Shown in pieces: positions 36,764 through 47,993 of a DNA stretch of 64,000 bases. The DNA is from Mycobacterium kubicae. Its GTDB lineage: Bacteria; Actinomycetota; Actinomycetes; Mycobacteriales; Mycobacteriaceae. The translations under genes and the position numbers were made by a program. How positions within the stretch are numbered: the stretch's first letter is position 1; the number at the start of each line of letters is the position of its first letter. The notes beneath the pieces were generated by a model. The model ran no database searches and was not told where the DNA came from. It worked only from the letters and a program-made list of their open reading frames with translations. Location: positions 4,154,001 through 4,218,000 of the forward strand of contig NZ_CP065047.1 of assembly GCF_015689175.1 (NCBI RefSeq), in the 5' to 3' direction.

Positions 36764-37317
36764 TTTGAATTCGCAATCGATTGACGGGCCAATTCTTTGG
36801 CGATATCGCACGGCGGCGGGAACGGCTTCTGACTGAAGCTGATCGACCATTCAATGAAGTCGTCCTGCAACTGAATCCCGACCTCACACAGCGAATCACC
36901 CAAGGTGGGCTCGTTGCCGACGGCGATGAAACCACCATGACCGTTGATGTTGATGTCCTCGACACTCGCCCGCGACAGCTCCTCGGTCTTACGTTCGCGG
37001 CCTATCGGACTGCCGCGATACCAAGAGAAGGAGAAGTGCGGGCCCAAGATGCCCCCGCCGGCCAGCCACTGGCAACCGACCGAGTTCTTGGCCGTATTGA
37101 TCAGCCCGGTGATCCTGGTCAGCTGCGTGACCGTCTCGTCGCTGACACCACCGCACTGCGGGAACATCGGCCCGTGCCGGCCCTCTGAGCCGCCAGCCGT
37201 CGACGAAGCAGTCGCCCCGGGCTTGTTGTCGCCGGAATTGGAGCACCCTGCGACGGCCGGGCTGAACGCCACCAACGCCGACACCGCCACAGCCAGCGTC
37301 GTCACACTACGCCGCAC
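36760..37317 (-). CDS. lprB: Lipoprotein LprB
   Basis: A 185-residue DUF3558-type lipoprotein. The signal peptide runs from VRRSVTTLAVAVSALVAF and ends in VAGC. The mature protein has QCGGVSD, VGCQWLAGG, SLCEVGI and PPCDIAKEL, the four-cysteine pattern shared with LprC. The GTG at 37,317 is chosen because GGAAGAGG lies just upstream and spans the alternative ATG at 37,332. It is first in the lprB-lprC pair and divergent from the ABC exporter. The counterpart is Rv1274. Confidence 0.9.
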   Translation of the reverse strand: MRRSVTTLAVAVSALVAFSPAVAGCSNSGDNKPGATASSTAGGSEGRHGPMFPQCGGVSDETVTQLTRITGLINTAKNSVGCQWLAGGGILGPHFSFSWYRGSPIGRERKTEELSRASVEDININGHGGFIAVGNEPTLGDSLCEVGIQLQDDFIEWSISFSQKPFPPPCDIAKELARQSIANSK

Positions 37318-37480
37318 CGCTACCTCTTCCATTGCTGGTCACACGATGCACTGTAGCGGCAGCCTTCCCCCTCAACCACCGACACGCCACCTGAGCAGGC
37401 ATTTCAGGCATGCGGACCTACCCGGCGCGCCTGCCGAGCTACCGGCGACTGACCCGGCCGCGGTGTGCGACAGTTACCCA

Positions 37481-39220
37481 ATGCTCCTGGCCCTGCTGCG
37501 CCAGTACATCCGGCCATACCGATGGCTGGTCGCGGTGCTGTTGGTGCTGCAGCTCATCAGTACCTTGGCGTCGCTCTACCTGCCCACGGTCAACGCGGCG
37601 ATCATCGACCAAGGCGTCGCCAAGGGCGACACCCAGACCATCACCCGCCTGGGTGTGCTGATGCTCGCGGTCACCGGACTACAGGTGCTCTGCGCCGTGG
37701 GCGCCACCTACTTCGGCGCGCGCACCGGCACCGGCTTCGGCCGCGACCTGCGCGCCGCCATGTTCGAACACGTCATCACCTTCTCCGAACAGGAGACCGC
37801 CCGCTTCGGCGCGCCGACCTTGCTGACCCGGACCACCAACGACGTCCGCCAGATCGTGTTCCTGGTGCAGACGACGGCCACGGTCTTGGTCACCGCGCCC
37901 ATCATGTGCGTCGGCGGGGTCGTCATGGCCATCCACCAAGAAGCGGCGCTCACCTGGCTGCTGCTGGTCAGCGTGCCCGTCATGGGCTTGGCCAACTACT
38001 GGGTCATGTCGCACATGCTGCCCCTGTTCCGCAACATGCAGCGGCTGATCGACGGCATCAACCGGGTGCTGCGCGACCAACTCTCCGGTGTCCGCGTGGT
38101 CCGCGCCTTCACCCGGGAACGGTTCGAGCAGGAGAAGTTCGCCAACGCCAACACCGCGCTGTCGAACACCGCCCTGGCCGCCGGCAACTGGCAAGCGCTG
38201 ATGCTGCCGGTGACCACCCTGACCATCAACGTCTCCAGCGTGGCGCTGATCTGGTTCGGCGGGCTGCGCATCGATCGCGGCCAGATGCAGGTGGGCTCGT
38301 TGATCGCCTTCCTGTCCTACTTCGCCCAGATCCTGATGGCGGTGCTGATGGCGACCATGACGCTGGTGGTGCTGCCCCGCGCCTCCGTCTGCGCCGACCG
38401 CATCACCGAAGTGCTGCACACGCCCGCCGCGGTCACCAGCCCGGCCGAACCAAGATTTCCCCCCGGCGGACTCAACGGCGTCATCGAGTTGCACGCGGTG
38501 ACGTTCACCTATCCCGGCGCCGATTCCCCGGTGCTACAGAACATTTCCTTCACTGCGCGACCGGGCACCACAACGGCGGTCGTGGGCAGCACCGGCTCGG
38601 GCAAGTCGACACTGGTGTCACTGATCTGCCGCCTCTACGACGCCACCGACGGCGCCGTCCTGATCGACGGCATCGACGTCCGTGACTACCACACCGAGCG
38701 GCTGTGGTCGGCGATCGGGCTCATCCCCCAGCGCGGCTTCTTGTTCTCCGGCACTGTGGCCGACAACCTGCGCTACGGCAAGCCCGACGCCACCGACGAG
38801 GAGATGTGGGAAGCGTTGGCGGTGGCTGCGGCCGACGACTTCGTGCGGGCCCACGGGTTGCAGATGCGCATTGCCCAGGGCGGCGTCAACGTCTCCGGCG
38901 GCCAGCGCCAGCGCCTGGCGATCGCCCGCGCCGTCATCCGGCGGCCGCCCATCTATCTGTTCGACGACGCGTTCTCGGCGCTGGATGTGCACACCGACGC
39001 CCGGGTGCGCGCCTCGTTGCGCGCTGTCGCCAGGGACGCCACCGTCGTGGTTGTCACGCAACGTGTTTCGACCGCCGCGCAAGCCGATCAGGTGATCGTC
39101 GTCGACAACGGCGAACTCGTCGGTGCGGGCACTCACGAAACGCTGCTCGCCGAGTGCCCGACCTACGCCGAGTTCGCCGCCTCACAATCGGTGGGCGTAG
39201 GCGTCGGAGGCGCCCGGTGA
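37481..39220 (+). CDS. ABC exporter half-transporter, Rv1273c-like
   Basis: A 579-residue half-transporter. Six transmembrane helices (residues 1 to about 310) are followed by an ATPase domain with Walker [15 protein letters not shown], signature [11 protein letters not shown] and Walker [13 protein letters not shown]. In Walker B the residue after the second Asp is Ala in place of the catalytic Glu, and the H-loop His is Gln in VVVTQRVS, so this is the degenerate-site partner of a heterodimer. The M. tuberculosis Rv1272c/Rv1273c pair is implicated in lipid transport. The stop overlaps the next start (GTGA). Confidence 0.93.
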   Translation: MLLALLRQYIRPYRWLVAVLLVLQLISTLASLYLPTVNAAIIDQGVAKGDTQTITRLGVLMLAVTGLQVLCAVGATYFGARTGTGFGRDLRAAMFEHVITFSEQETARFGAPTLLTRTTNDVRQIVFLVQTTATVLVTAPIMCVGGVVMAIHQEAALTWLLLVSVPVMGLANYWVMSHMLPLFRNMQRLIDGINRVLRDQLSGVRVVRAFTRERFEQEKFANANTALSNTALAAGNWQALMLPVTTLTINVSSVALIWFGGLRIDRGQMQVGSLIAFLSYFAQILMAVLMATMTLVVLPRASVCADRITEVLHTPAAVTSPAEPRFPPGGLNGVIELHAVTFTYPGADSPVLQNISFTARPGTTTAVVGSTGSGKSTLVSLICRLYDATDGAVLIDGIDVRDYHTERLWSAIGLIPQRGFLFSGTVADNLRYGKPDATDEEMWEALAVAAADDFVRAHGLQMRIAQGGVNVSGGQRQRLAIARAVIRRPPIYLFDDAFSALDVHTDARVRASLRAVARDATVVVVTQRVSTAAQADQVIVVDNGELVGAGTHETLLAECPTYAEFAASQSVGVGVGGAR

Positions 39221-41124
39221 GCGCCCCCATGAACGCCCGGGCCCGCGGGGCGGCTCCGGCGCCGCCGCACATGCGGTCACGCGATTTCCGGGGTTCGGCG
39301 GCCAGGCTCGTCAAACGGCTTGCGCCGCAACGCCGGTTGAGCTTGGCCGTCATCACCCTCGGCGTCACCGGCACCGCGATCGGGGTGGTCGTGCCGCGGA
39401 TACTCGGCCACGCCACCGACCTGTTGTTCAACGGCGTGGTCGGCCGTCAATTACCGGCCGGCATCACCAAGGCACAAGCCGTCGCGGCCGCTCGCGCCCG
39501 CGGCGACAACGCCTTCGCCGACTTGTTGTCCGGGATGAATGTGGTGCCCGGCCGCGGTGTGGACTTCGACGGGGTGCTGCGGACGCTGGCTCTGGCGCTG
39601 CTGCTGTATGTCGTTGCGGCAGGTCTTATTTGGGCGCAGGCGCGGCTACTCAACCTCACCGTGCAGAGAACCATCACCGCGCTGCGTGCCGACGTCGAGG
39701 ACAAGCTGCACCGGCTTCCGCTGTCGTCGTTCGACCGGCGCCAACGCGGTGAGCTGCTCAGCCGGGTCACCAATGACATCGACAACATGCAGTCGTCGCT
39801 GTCGATGACGATCAGCCAACTCGTCACCGCGGTTCTCACCGTGTTCTCCGTACTGGCCATGATGCTGTGGATCTCGCCGCTGCTCGCCCTGATCACCGTG
39901 CTGACGGTGCCGCTGTCGCTGCTGGTGACGCGCGCGATCACGCGCCGCTCCCAGCCGCTGTTCGCCGCGCACTGGGCCAGCACCGGTCGGCTCAACGCCC
40001 ACATCGAAGAGACGTACAGCGGTTTCACCGTGGTCAAGACTTTCGGCCACCAGGCGGCCGCGCGAGATCAGTTCCGCGAACTCAACGACGACGTCTACCA
40101 CGCCAGCTTCGGCGCGCAGTTCTTCTCCGGCCTGGTGGCGCCGGCGACGTCGTTCATCGGCAACCTCGGCTACGTCGCGGTGGCCGTGCTGGGCGGACTG
40201 CAAGTGGCCACCGGGCAGATCACCCTCGGCAGCATCCAGGCGTTCATCCAGTACGTTCGCCAGTTCAATACGCCGCTGGGTCAGGTCGCCGGGATGTACA
40301 ACACCTTGCAGTCCGGAGTGGCCAGTGCCGAGCGGGTCTTCGATCTGCTCGACGAGCCCGAAGAGTCACCGGACCCCCCGCCGGCTCCACAGCAAGACCG
40401 AGAGACTGCCGGGCGCGTCGAGTTCGTGCACGTGACTTTCGGATATCACCGCGACCACCCGGTCATCCATGACCTGTCCCTGGTGGCCGAACCGGGCAGC
40501 ACGGTGGCGATCGTGGGCCCGACCGGCGCGGGAAAGACGACGCTGGTCAATCTGCTCATGCGGTTCTACGACGTCGACTCCGGCCGCATCCTGCTCGACG
40601 GCGTCGATATCGCATCGCTGAGCAGACACGCGGTGCGCTCCCGAATCGGCATGGTGCTGCAAGACACTTGGCTGTTCGACGGCACCATCGAAGAGAACAT
40701 CGCCTACGGACGACCCGACGCCAGTCACGACGAGATCGTGCAAGCCGCCAAGGCCGCCTATGTCGACCGATTCGTGCACAGCCTGCCCGCCGGGTATCAG
40801 ACGCGGATCAGCGGCGACGGCGGCAACGTCAGCGCCGGGGAGAAGCAACTCATCACGATCGCGCGGGCATTCCTGGCTCGCCCGCAGTTGCTGATCCTCG
40901 ATGAAGCCACCAGTTCGGTCGACACCCGCACCGAGGCACTGATTCAGCGTGCGATGTGCGAATTGCGCCGGGACCGGACGAGTTTCATTATCGCGCACCG
41001 GCTTTCAACAATCCACGAGGCCGACCGCATCCTGGTGGTGCAGGCCGGCAGAATCGTCGAGCAGGGCAGCCACACCGAGCTGCTGGCCCGTCGCGGCGCC
41101 TACTACGAGATGACCCGTGCCTAG
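39217..41124 (+). CDS. ABC exporter half-transporter, Rv1272c-like
   Basis: A 635-residue partner of the gene above. It has an N-terminal basic tail, six helices with a large insertion after helix 1 ([20 protein letters not shown]), then an ATPase with Walker [15 protein letters not shown], signature [11 protein letters not shown], Walker [13 protein letters not shown] and H-loop IIAHRLS. The catalytic Glu and His are intact here. Together the two form an asymmetric exporter with one active site. A GTG start at the GTGA overlap is used. Confidence 0.94.
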   Translation: MSAPMNARARGAAPAPPHMRSRDFRGSAARLVKRLAPQRRLSLAVITLGVTGTAIGVVVPRILGHATDLLFNGVVGRQLPAGITKAQAVAAARARGDNAFADLLSGMNVVPGRGVDFDGVLRTLALALLLYVVAAGLIWAQARLLNLTVQRTITALRADVEDKLHRLPLSSFDRRQRGELLSRVTNDIDNMQSSLSMTISQLVTAVLTVFSVLAMMLWISPLLALITVLTVPLSLLVTRAITRRSQPLFAAHWASTGRLNAHIEETYSGFTVVKTFGHQAAARDQFRELNDDVYHASFGAQFFSGLVAPATSFIGNLGYVAVAVLGGLQVATGQITLGSIQAFIQYVRQFNTPLGQVAGMYNTLQSGVASAERVFDLLDEPEESPDPPPAPQQDRETAGRVEFVHVTFGYHRDHPVIHDLSLVAEPGSTVAIVGPTGAGKTTLVNLLMRFYDVDSGRILLDGVDIASLSRHAVRSRIGMVLQDTWLFDGTIEENIAYGRPDASHDEIVQAAKAAYVDRFVHSLPAGYQTRISGDGGNVSAGEKQLITIARAFLARPQLLILDEATSSVDTRTEALIQRAMCELRRDRTSFIIAHRLSTIHEADRILVVQAGRIVEQGSHTELLARRGAYYEMTRA

Positions 41125-41146
41125 CGCGCCGGACCAGGCACCAAGA

Positions 41147-41168
41147 ATCCTTCAAGGATCGTTCAAGG
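41147..41168. promoter_or_regulatory. TTCAAGG direct repeat / small palindrome before the DUF732 gene
   Basis: ATCCTTcAAGGAT (41,147-41,159) is a perfect palindrome around one base. TTCAAGG at 41,151-41,157 repeats at 41,162-41,168, an 11-bp period. The arrangement resembles response-regulator boxes. A related pair is at 6,994-7,022. Confidence 0.4.
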
Positions 41169-41225
41169 GAACCGCCCGAACCTGAGCTTGTCCACCGACA
41201 AGCGACAAAACAAAGGATCAGGGCA

Positions 41226-41558
41226 ATGTTCTCTCCCCGCATCACCGCAACCATCACCACCGCACTCGGCGCGGCCGCCATCGGCCTTGCCGTCGCGTCC
41301 GCCGGTTCTGCTGGGGCCAGCACCACCGACGACGCGTTCATCGCCCGGATGAAGGCCGTCGGCGTCACGTTCTCCTCAACCGAGGCCGCCGCCCGCGATG
41401 GCCGCCACGTCTGCAGCGAATTGGCCAGCGGCAAGTCCGGAACCCAGGTCGCCACGGAGGTGCTCAACCAGACCGATCTGACCTCCAAGCAGGCCGCCTA
41501 CCTGGTGGTCAACGCGACCAACGCGTACTGCCCGGAGTACGCCAGCCAGCTGACCTGA
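41226..41558 (+). CDS. Secreted DUF732 protein (Rv1271c-like)
   Basis: A 110-residue exported protein. The signal peptide TTALGAAAIGLAVASAGSAG ends with an ASA-type cleavage site. The DUF732 domain follows: DDAFIARMKAVGVTF, HVCSEL and NAYCPEYASQL, with two cysteines that likely form one disulfide. It matches Rv1271c in size and position. Its function is unknown. The start is at the ATG in GGGCAATG, with AAAGGATC 7-8 nt upstream. Confidence 0.88.
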   Translation: MFSPRITATITTALGAAAIGLAVASAGSAGASTTDDAFIARMKAVGVTFSSTEAAARDGRHVCSELASGKSGTQVATEVLNQTDLTSKQAAYLVVNATNAYCPEYASQLT

Positions 41559-41573
41559 CCATCCCACCAAGCG

Positions 41574-41603
41574 TGCGGGGATCCCGATATCGGGATCCCC
41601 GCA
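41574..41603. terminator. Perfect 30-bp palindrome, probable terminator
   Basis: Positions 41,574-41,588 are the exact reverse complement of 41,589-41,603, centred on GATATC with GGGATCCC-like arms on each side. As RNA it folds to a GC-rich stem of about 13 bp with a 4-nt loop. It lies 15 nt after the DUF732 stop and has no T tract, as is common for mycobacterial terminators. It would act on both strands. Confidence 0.6.
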
Positions 41604-41682
41604 TTGCGTCGCGGAGTGCCCCCGATCGACACCGGAGGGCTCACTAAGCTCGGGATTCGTCGACCAACCTAAGGAGATGTCG

Positions 41683-42414
41683 ATGAAGCTTCGAACCCTC
41701 CTCACCAGCCTGGCCGCCGCCTTTGCTGTGGTTGTCGCCGTCGGCGGTTGCGGCACCCCCGGGCCGACGGCCACCAAGTCGTCCGGCGCCACCACCAGCG
41801 CCACCAGCGGCGAGGCGGCGACGTTGCTCAAGCAGGCCGCCGACGTCATGCGCAAGGTCACCGGAATGCACGTCAGCCTCACTGTGCAGGGCGACGTCGC
41901 CAACCTTCGGGTGACCAAACTCGACGGCGACATCTCCAGCACACCGCAGACCGTTGCCACCGGCGTCGCGACGGTGCTCGTCGGCAGCAAGAGCGAGGAC
42001 GCGAAATTCGTCTTCGTCGACGGCCATCTCTACTCCGATCTCGGACAACCCGGCTCCTACACCGACTTCGGCAACGGCGCCTCCATTTACAACGTGTCCG
42101 TCCTGCTCGACCCCAACAAGGGACTGGCCAACCTGCTCACCAACCTCAAGAACGGATCCGTGGCGGGCAGCCAGCAGGTGAACGGCGTCGCCACCACCAA
42201 GATCACCGGAGACTCGTCCGCTGACGACATTGCGACGCTCGCCGGTTCGCGCCTGACCGACCAGAGCGTCACCACGGTGCCCACCACCATATGGACCGCT
42301 TCGGACGGTTCCTCGCACCTTGTCCAGATCCAGATCGTCCCCAGCGCAGACACTTCGGTGACGCTGACGATGTCCGATTGGGGCAAGCAGGTCACCGCCA
42401 CCAAACCGGTCTAG
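41683..42414 (+). CDS. lprA: Lipoprotein LprA (LppX_LprAFG family)
   Basis: A 243-residue lipoprotein. Signal LLTSLAAAFAVVVAVGGC has the lipobox VGGC. The mature part has the LppX/LprAFG fold signature: AATLLKQAADVMRKVTGMHV, GDISSTPQTVATG, DGHLYSDLG and LTMSDWGKQVTATKPV. These proteins bind triacylated lipids in a hydrophobic cavity, and LprA of M. tuberculosis is a TLR2 agonist. The start at 41,683 is chosen over 41,677 since AAGGAG (41,671-41,676) then has 6-nt spacing. The counterpart is Rv1270c. Confidence 0.94.
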   Translation: MKLRTLLTSLAAAFAVVVAVGGCGTPGPTATKSSGATTSATSGEAATLLKQAADVMRKVTGMHVSLTVQGDVANLRVTKLDGDISSTPQTVATGVATVLVGSKSEDAKFVFVDGHLYSDLGQPGSYTDFGNGASIYNVSVLLDPNKGLANLLTNLKNGSVAGSQQVNGVATTKITGDSSADDIATLAGSRLTDQSVTTVPTTIWTASDGSSHLVQIQIVPSADTSVTLTMSDWGKQVTATKPV

Positions 42415-42438
42415 CTGGCACACGGAAAGGACTTACCA

Positions 42439-42807
42439 ATGACGACGATGACGACCCGCCGGCGCTTGGCGATGTCCGTCGCCCGCCTGGCCTGCGTCAC
42501 CGTGCTTGCCGTCGCGCCGGCTCCCGCGGCCCATGCCGCGGACAACTATGGCGCAATCGCCTACTCGGGCAACGGATCCTGGGGCCGGTCCTACGCCTAC
42601 CCGACCCGGGCGGCCGCCGAAGCAACTGCCGTCAAGTCGTGCGGGTACTCCGACTGCAAAGTGCTGACCACCTTCACCGCGTGTGGCGCCGTCGCGGCCA
42701 AAGATCACGACTACAAGGGCGGCACCGGCGCCGACCTGAGCGCCGCCATGAAGGACGCGTTGAGCAAGCTCAGTGGCGGTTACATCGACACCTGGGCGTG
42801 CAACTGA
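42439..42807 (+). CDS. Secreted DUF4189 protein (Rv1269c-like)
   Basis: A 122-residue exported protein. Signal peptide LACVTVLAVAPAPAAHAA, then a DUF4189 domain with NYGAIAYSGNGSWGRSY, four cysteines (KSCGYSDC, TACGAV, WACN) and repeated Ala-Lys helices. It lies 24 nt after lprA with GGAAAGGA in between, so it is probably co-transcribed with it. Proteins of this group are small exported proteins of unknown role. Confidence 0.87.
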   Translation: MTTMTTRRRLAMSVARLACVTVLAVAPAPAAHAADNYGAIAYSGNGSWGRSYAYPTRAAAEATAVKSCGYSDCKVLTTFTACGAVAAKDHDYKGGTGADLSAAMKDALSKLSGGYIDTWACN

Positions 42808-42812
42808 GAGTC

Positions 42813-42826
42813 GCGTCAACTGACGC
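42813..42826. terminator. Hairpin after the DUF4189 gene
   Basis: GCGTCA-AC-TGACGC is a perfect 6-bp inverted repeat 5 nt after the stop codon, followed by C-rich sequence and no T tract. It is a plausible weak terminator between the lprA unit and embR. Confidence 0.4.
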
Positions 42827-42952
42827 CCGCCCGCACGGTTGCTACCCAATTCGCGCGGTTGCCCCCACAATGATCGACAATGGCAAAGACCACAGGGCAC
42901 CAAAGCCGACGCTTTGCTGGCACCTGGGCACCCGACGCCGCGGAGGACCCGA

Positions 42953-44113
42953 ATGTCTAGTAGCGCGATGGTGGACAAACGTCTGCAATTCGGACTGCTC
43001 GGACCGCTGGAAATGACCATCGACGGACACTTCGTGCCCCTGGGCACCCCCAAACAGCGGGCGGTGCTGGCCATGCTGGTCATCAACCGCAATCGACCGG
43101 TCGGGGTCGATGCGCTCATCACCGCGCTATGGGAGGAATGGCCGCCGGCGGGCGCACGAGCCAGCATCCACTCCTACGTGTCCAATCTCCGTAAGCTGCT
43201 CGGCGGCGGGGGAATTGACCCCCGCGTCGTGCTGGCTGCCGCGCCGCCGGGATACCGGCTCAGCATCGCCGACGAAACGTGCGACCTCGGCCGGTTCATC
43301 GCGGCCAAGAATGCGGGCACGCACGCGGCCGCCGCCGGCCGGTTCGACGAAGCCAGCAGGCACCTGTCGGCAGCGCTGCGGGAATGGCGCGGCCCGGTAC
43401 TGGATGATCTGCGCGATTTTCAATTCGTCAACTCTTTCGCCACCGCCCTCGTCGAGGACAAGATCCTGGTCCACACCGCCAAAGCCGAAGCCGAGATCGC
43501 CTGCGGACGAGCGTCCGGCGTCATCACCGAACTAGAAGCGCTGACCGTCGAGCACCCCTACCGCGAACCGTTGTGGGCGCAGTTGATCACCGCCTACTAC
43601 CTCACCGACCGCCAGTCCGACGCGTTGAACGCCTATCGGCGCGTCAAGACCACGCTGGCCGAAGACCTGGGCATCGATCCCGGCCCCACGTTGCGCACTC
43701 TGAACGAACGGATCTTGCGGCAGGAACCGTTGGATGCCAAGCACAACGCGAAAGTCACCGCCGTCGGAACGGTCACCGCACTAGACCTGCGCACCATGGC
43801 GCCCGGCCAGAAGGTCGTCGCCTACCTGCATGACATCGCCACCGGCAGGGGCTACGCGCTGGCGCAGGCGTCGACGCGCATCGGGCGCCTCAGTGACAAC
43901 GACATCGTCCTGGACAGCCCCAACGTCAGCCGCCACCACGCCGTCATCGTCGACACCGGGACCAACTACATCATCAACGACCTCCGCTCTTCCAACGGTG
44001 TCCATGTGCAGCATCAGCGCATCCGCGCGGCGGCCACCCTCAACGACGGCGACCATATCCGCATCTGTGACCACGAATTCACTTTTCGGATCACCGCCGA
44101 GGCGCAAGGCTGA
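42953..44113 (+). CDS. embR: Transcriptional regulator EmbR (SARP-type with FHA domain)
   Basis: A 386-residue regulator. Residues about 8-105 form an OmpR/SARP winged-helix (LGPLEMTIDGHFVPLGTPKQ), residues 112-270 are the bacterial transcriptional activator domain, and residues 290-386 are an FHA domain with the phospho-Thr pocket GRLSDND, SRHHAV and SSNGVHV. In M. tuberculosis EmbR is phosphorylated by PknH and activates embCAB, which makes arabinan. The FHA pocket residues are intact. The ATG at 42,953 follows GGAGG. The kinase genes follow on the same strand. Confidence 0.95.
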   Translation: MSSSAMVDKRLQFGLLGPLEMTIDGHFVPLGTPKQRAVLAMLVINRNRPVGVDALITALWEEWPPAGARASIHSYVSNLRKLLGGGGIDPRVVLAAAPPGYRLSIADETCDLGRFIAAKNAGTHAAAAGRFDEASRHLSAALREWRGPVLDDLRDFQFVNSFATALVEDKILVHTAKAEAEIACGRASGVITELEALTVEHPYREPLWAQLITAYYLTDRQSDALNAYRRVKTTLAEDLGIDPGPTLRTLNERILRQEPLDAKHNAKVTAVGTVTALDLRTMAPGQKVVAYLHDIATGRGYALAQASTRIGRLSDNDIVLDSPNVSRHHAVIVDTGTNYIINDLRSSNGVHVQHQRIRAAATLNDGDHIRICDHEFTFRITAEAQG

Positions 44114-44228
44114 TCCGGCACCCAAGCGACGCACCGCAATTCAGCCACCCGACGGTGCGGCTGCGGTACTGCTCAGCCGACGGCGCGCGGTCGACTCAGT
44201 CGGTTGCTGTGCGGGACCGGATCCGGCG

Positions 44229-44247
44229 AATATGGTGCGGCCATATT
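44229..44247. terminator. Inverted repeat between embR and the first kinase
   Basis: AATATGG (44,229-44,235) and CCATATT (44,241-44,247) form a perfect 7-bp stem with a 5-nt loop, 115 nt after the embR stop. It may end the embR transcript or be an operator. The interval 44,114-44,368 otherwise contains only the kinase promoter element. Confidence 0.35.
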
Positions 44248-44324
44248 GGCAAGCGCTTACCGTCACGGTTACGGTCATGGTTGCTGGACCCGGTCGTTGC
44301 CTTCGATGCGATAGTTTGCGGCGA

Positions 44325-44340
44325 TTGATAGTGTCGGCGG
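44325..44340 (+). promoter_or_regulatory. 16-bp element shared by two kinase promoters (copy 1)
   Basis: TTGATAGTGTCGGCGG lies 28 nt before the start codon. The identical 16 bases occur at 50,391-50,406, again 28 nt before the pknH start. GATAGTGT-like sequence is suitable for a -10 region. The exact sequence and distance imply a common promoter or duplicated upstream region. Confidence 0.55.
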
Positions 44341-44368
44341 ATTCGGGTTGGTATGAGGAGGGTCAACG

Positions 44369-46150
44369 ATGAGTGAGGGGCCGGACTCGCGAGTGGGGTC
44401 GATGTTTGGCCCTTACCACCTCAAACGGCTCCTGGGTCGCGGCGGGATGGGCGAGGTCTACGAGGCCGAACACACCGTCAAGGAGTGGACCGTCGCGGTC
44501 AAGCTGATGACCGCGGAGTTCAGCAAGGACCCGGTGTTTCGGGAGCGGATGAAGCGCGAGGCGCGCATTGCTGGCCGCCTGCAGGAGCCGCACGTGGTGC
44601 CGATCCACGACTACGGCGAAATCGACGGACAGATGTACCTCGAGATGCGCCTGGTCGAGGGCACCGACCTCGACAGCGTCCTCAAGCGGTACGGCCCGCT
44701 CACCCCGCCCCGCGCGGTCGCCATCATCACCCAGATCGCGTCGGCGTTGGACGCCGCACACGCCGCCGGCGTCATGCACCGCGACGTCAAGCCACCCAAC
44801 GTCCTGGTCACCCGCGACGACTTCGCGTACCTGGTGGACTTCGGGATCGCCAGCGCCACCACCGACGAGAAGCTGACCCAATTGGGCACTGCGGTCGGAA
44901 CGTGGAAATACATGGCGCCCGAACGCTTTTCGAACGACGAGGTGACCTACCGGGCCGACATCTACGCGTTGGCCTGCGTGCTGTACGAGTGCCTGACCGG
45001 CAGCCCGCCCTTCCGCGCCGACAGCGCAACGACGTTGGTCACCGCGCACCTGATGGACCCCGTCCCACAAGTCAGCGCGGCCCGGGCGGGCATCCCCAAG
45101 GCGTTCGACGGGGTCATCGCTCGGGGCATGGCGAAGAAACCCGAAGAGCGCTTCGCCAGCGCCGGCGACTTCGCGCGGGCCGCCCATAAAGCGCTCAGCG
45201 ACCCGGACCAGGATCACGCCGAGGACATCCTGCGCCGCAGCCAGGAATCCACCCTGCCCGGAACCGCTGTGGCCGCCCCGCCGCAACTGGCCCATTCAGG
45301 CGGCACCCCGCCCCCTGCCGGGCCATCACCTCCGCAACCGGGTTACGGCGGCGACCCGCTCAGTTCCGGTCCGCTCCAGCGTCAGGCACCGGCGGGTCAG
45401 CCGGCGTGGGCCAGCGGCCCCGTACCGAGTCAGCCGACGCAGACCCCGCAGTTCTATCAAGGCAGCGGCTGGGGTGGCCCGCCGCCGGGCGGCCCGCCCG
45501 GGTGGAACCAGGGCAACCAACCCGCTCCCAAGCGCAACCCCTGGCCCATCGTGGCCGGCGCGGCGGCGCTGGTCATCGTGCTGGTCGCCGCCGGCATCGG
45601 CATCTGGCTGGCCACCAAAGGCGGCGGTGGCGACAACGACGGCAAGGACACCACCACCCCGGTGCCCACGCCGAGTTCGACCACATCCAGCACGCCGTCC
45701 TCCACGACTCCTGCCGGTGACCCGCAGAGCCGCCTGCTCAGCAGCCTGCCGGCGGGCTACCCCGCCGGCACCTGCAAACCCACCACCCCCAAACCCGACA
45801 GCGTCTGGACCGGTGCGTTGGCGATGCTGGACTGCGGGCAGAACACGAATCAGGGCGGCCCGACCCGTGCGGTGTACGGACTGTTCCCCGACGTCGACAC
45901 GTTGCGGCAAGCCTTCAAGGACGACATCGCCGCCGTCGACCTGCTGGACTGTCCGGGCAGCGGAAAATCCCCGCAGGGCTGGCACTACGACAAACAACCC
46001 ACCGTCACCGTCGGCCAACTCGCCTGCGGCACATACAAAGGTCACCCGAACGTGATCTGGAGCAACGAGACCAAGCTGACGCTCAGCGACACCTTCGGTG
46101 ACCCCGTCACCTTGGAAGACCTGCACACCTGGTGGGGTAAGTACGGCTGA
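44369..46150 (+). CDS. Ser/Thr protein kinase, PknH paralogue with 4-Cys ectodomain (kinase 1)
   Basis: A 593-residue receptor kinase. The kinase domain covers residues 15-275: LGRGGMGEVYE loop, VAVKLM lysine, HRDVKPPNVLV catalytic loop, DFG, and activation loop TQLGTAVGTWKYMAPE with the Thr pair matching PknH T170/T174. A Pro/Gln-rich juxtamembrane linker spans about 290-388. One transmembrane helix is at about 391-413. The external domain of about 145 residues has four cysteines (GTCKP, LDCGQN, DCPGSG, LACGTYKG) and ends HTWWGKYG. This ectodomain is not the PknH sensor but is shared with kinase 2. The gene has no counterpart between embR and pknH in M. tuberculosis. Confidence 0.9.
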   Translation: MSEGPDSRVGSMFGPYHLKRLLGRGGMGEVYEAEHTVKEWTVAVKLMTAEFSKDPVFRERMKREARIAGRLQEPHVVPIHDYGEIDGQMYLEMRLVEGTDLDSVLKRYGPLTPPRAVAIITQIASALDAAHAAGVMHRDVKPPNVLVTRDDFAYLVDFGIASATTDEKLTQLGTAVGTWKYMAPERFSNDEVTYRADIYALACVLYECLTGSPPFRADSATTLVTAHLMDPVPQVSAARAGIPKAFDGVIARGMAKKPEERFASAGDFARAAHKALSDPDQDHAEDILRRSQESTLPGTAVAAPPQLAHSGGTPPPAGPSPPQPGYGGDPLSSGPLQRQAPAGQPAWASGPVPSQPTQTPQFYQGSGWGGPPPGGPPGWNQGNQPAPKRNPWPIVAGAAALVIVLVAAGIGIWLATKGGGGDNDGKDTTTPVPTPSSTTSSTPSSTTPAGDPQSRLLSSLPAGYPAGTCKPTTPKPDSVWTGALAMLDCGQNTNQGGPTRAVYGLFPDVDTLRQAFKDDIAAVDLLDCPGSGKSPQGWHYDKQPTVTVGQLACGTYKGHPNVIWSNETKLTLSDTFGDPVTLEDLHTWWGKYG

Positions 46151-46277
46151 TCTCGCGGCGTCACACACAGTGAAATCACTTGGCACGCTCGGCAATTGAG
46201 ACCGTGCCAGACGGTGCCGATCCCGGCGATGCGGATGGCCAACCGTTGGTGATGCGGCTATCTGGGGAGGGTTAGCG

Positions 46278-47989
<1,712 letters not shown>

Positions 47990-47993
<4 letters not shown>

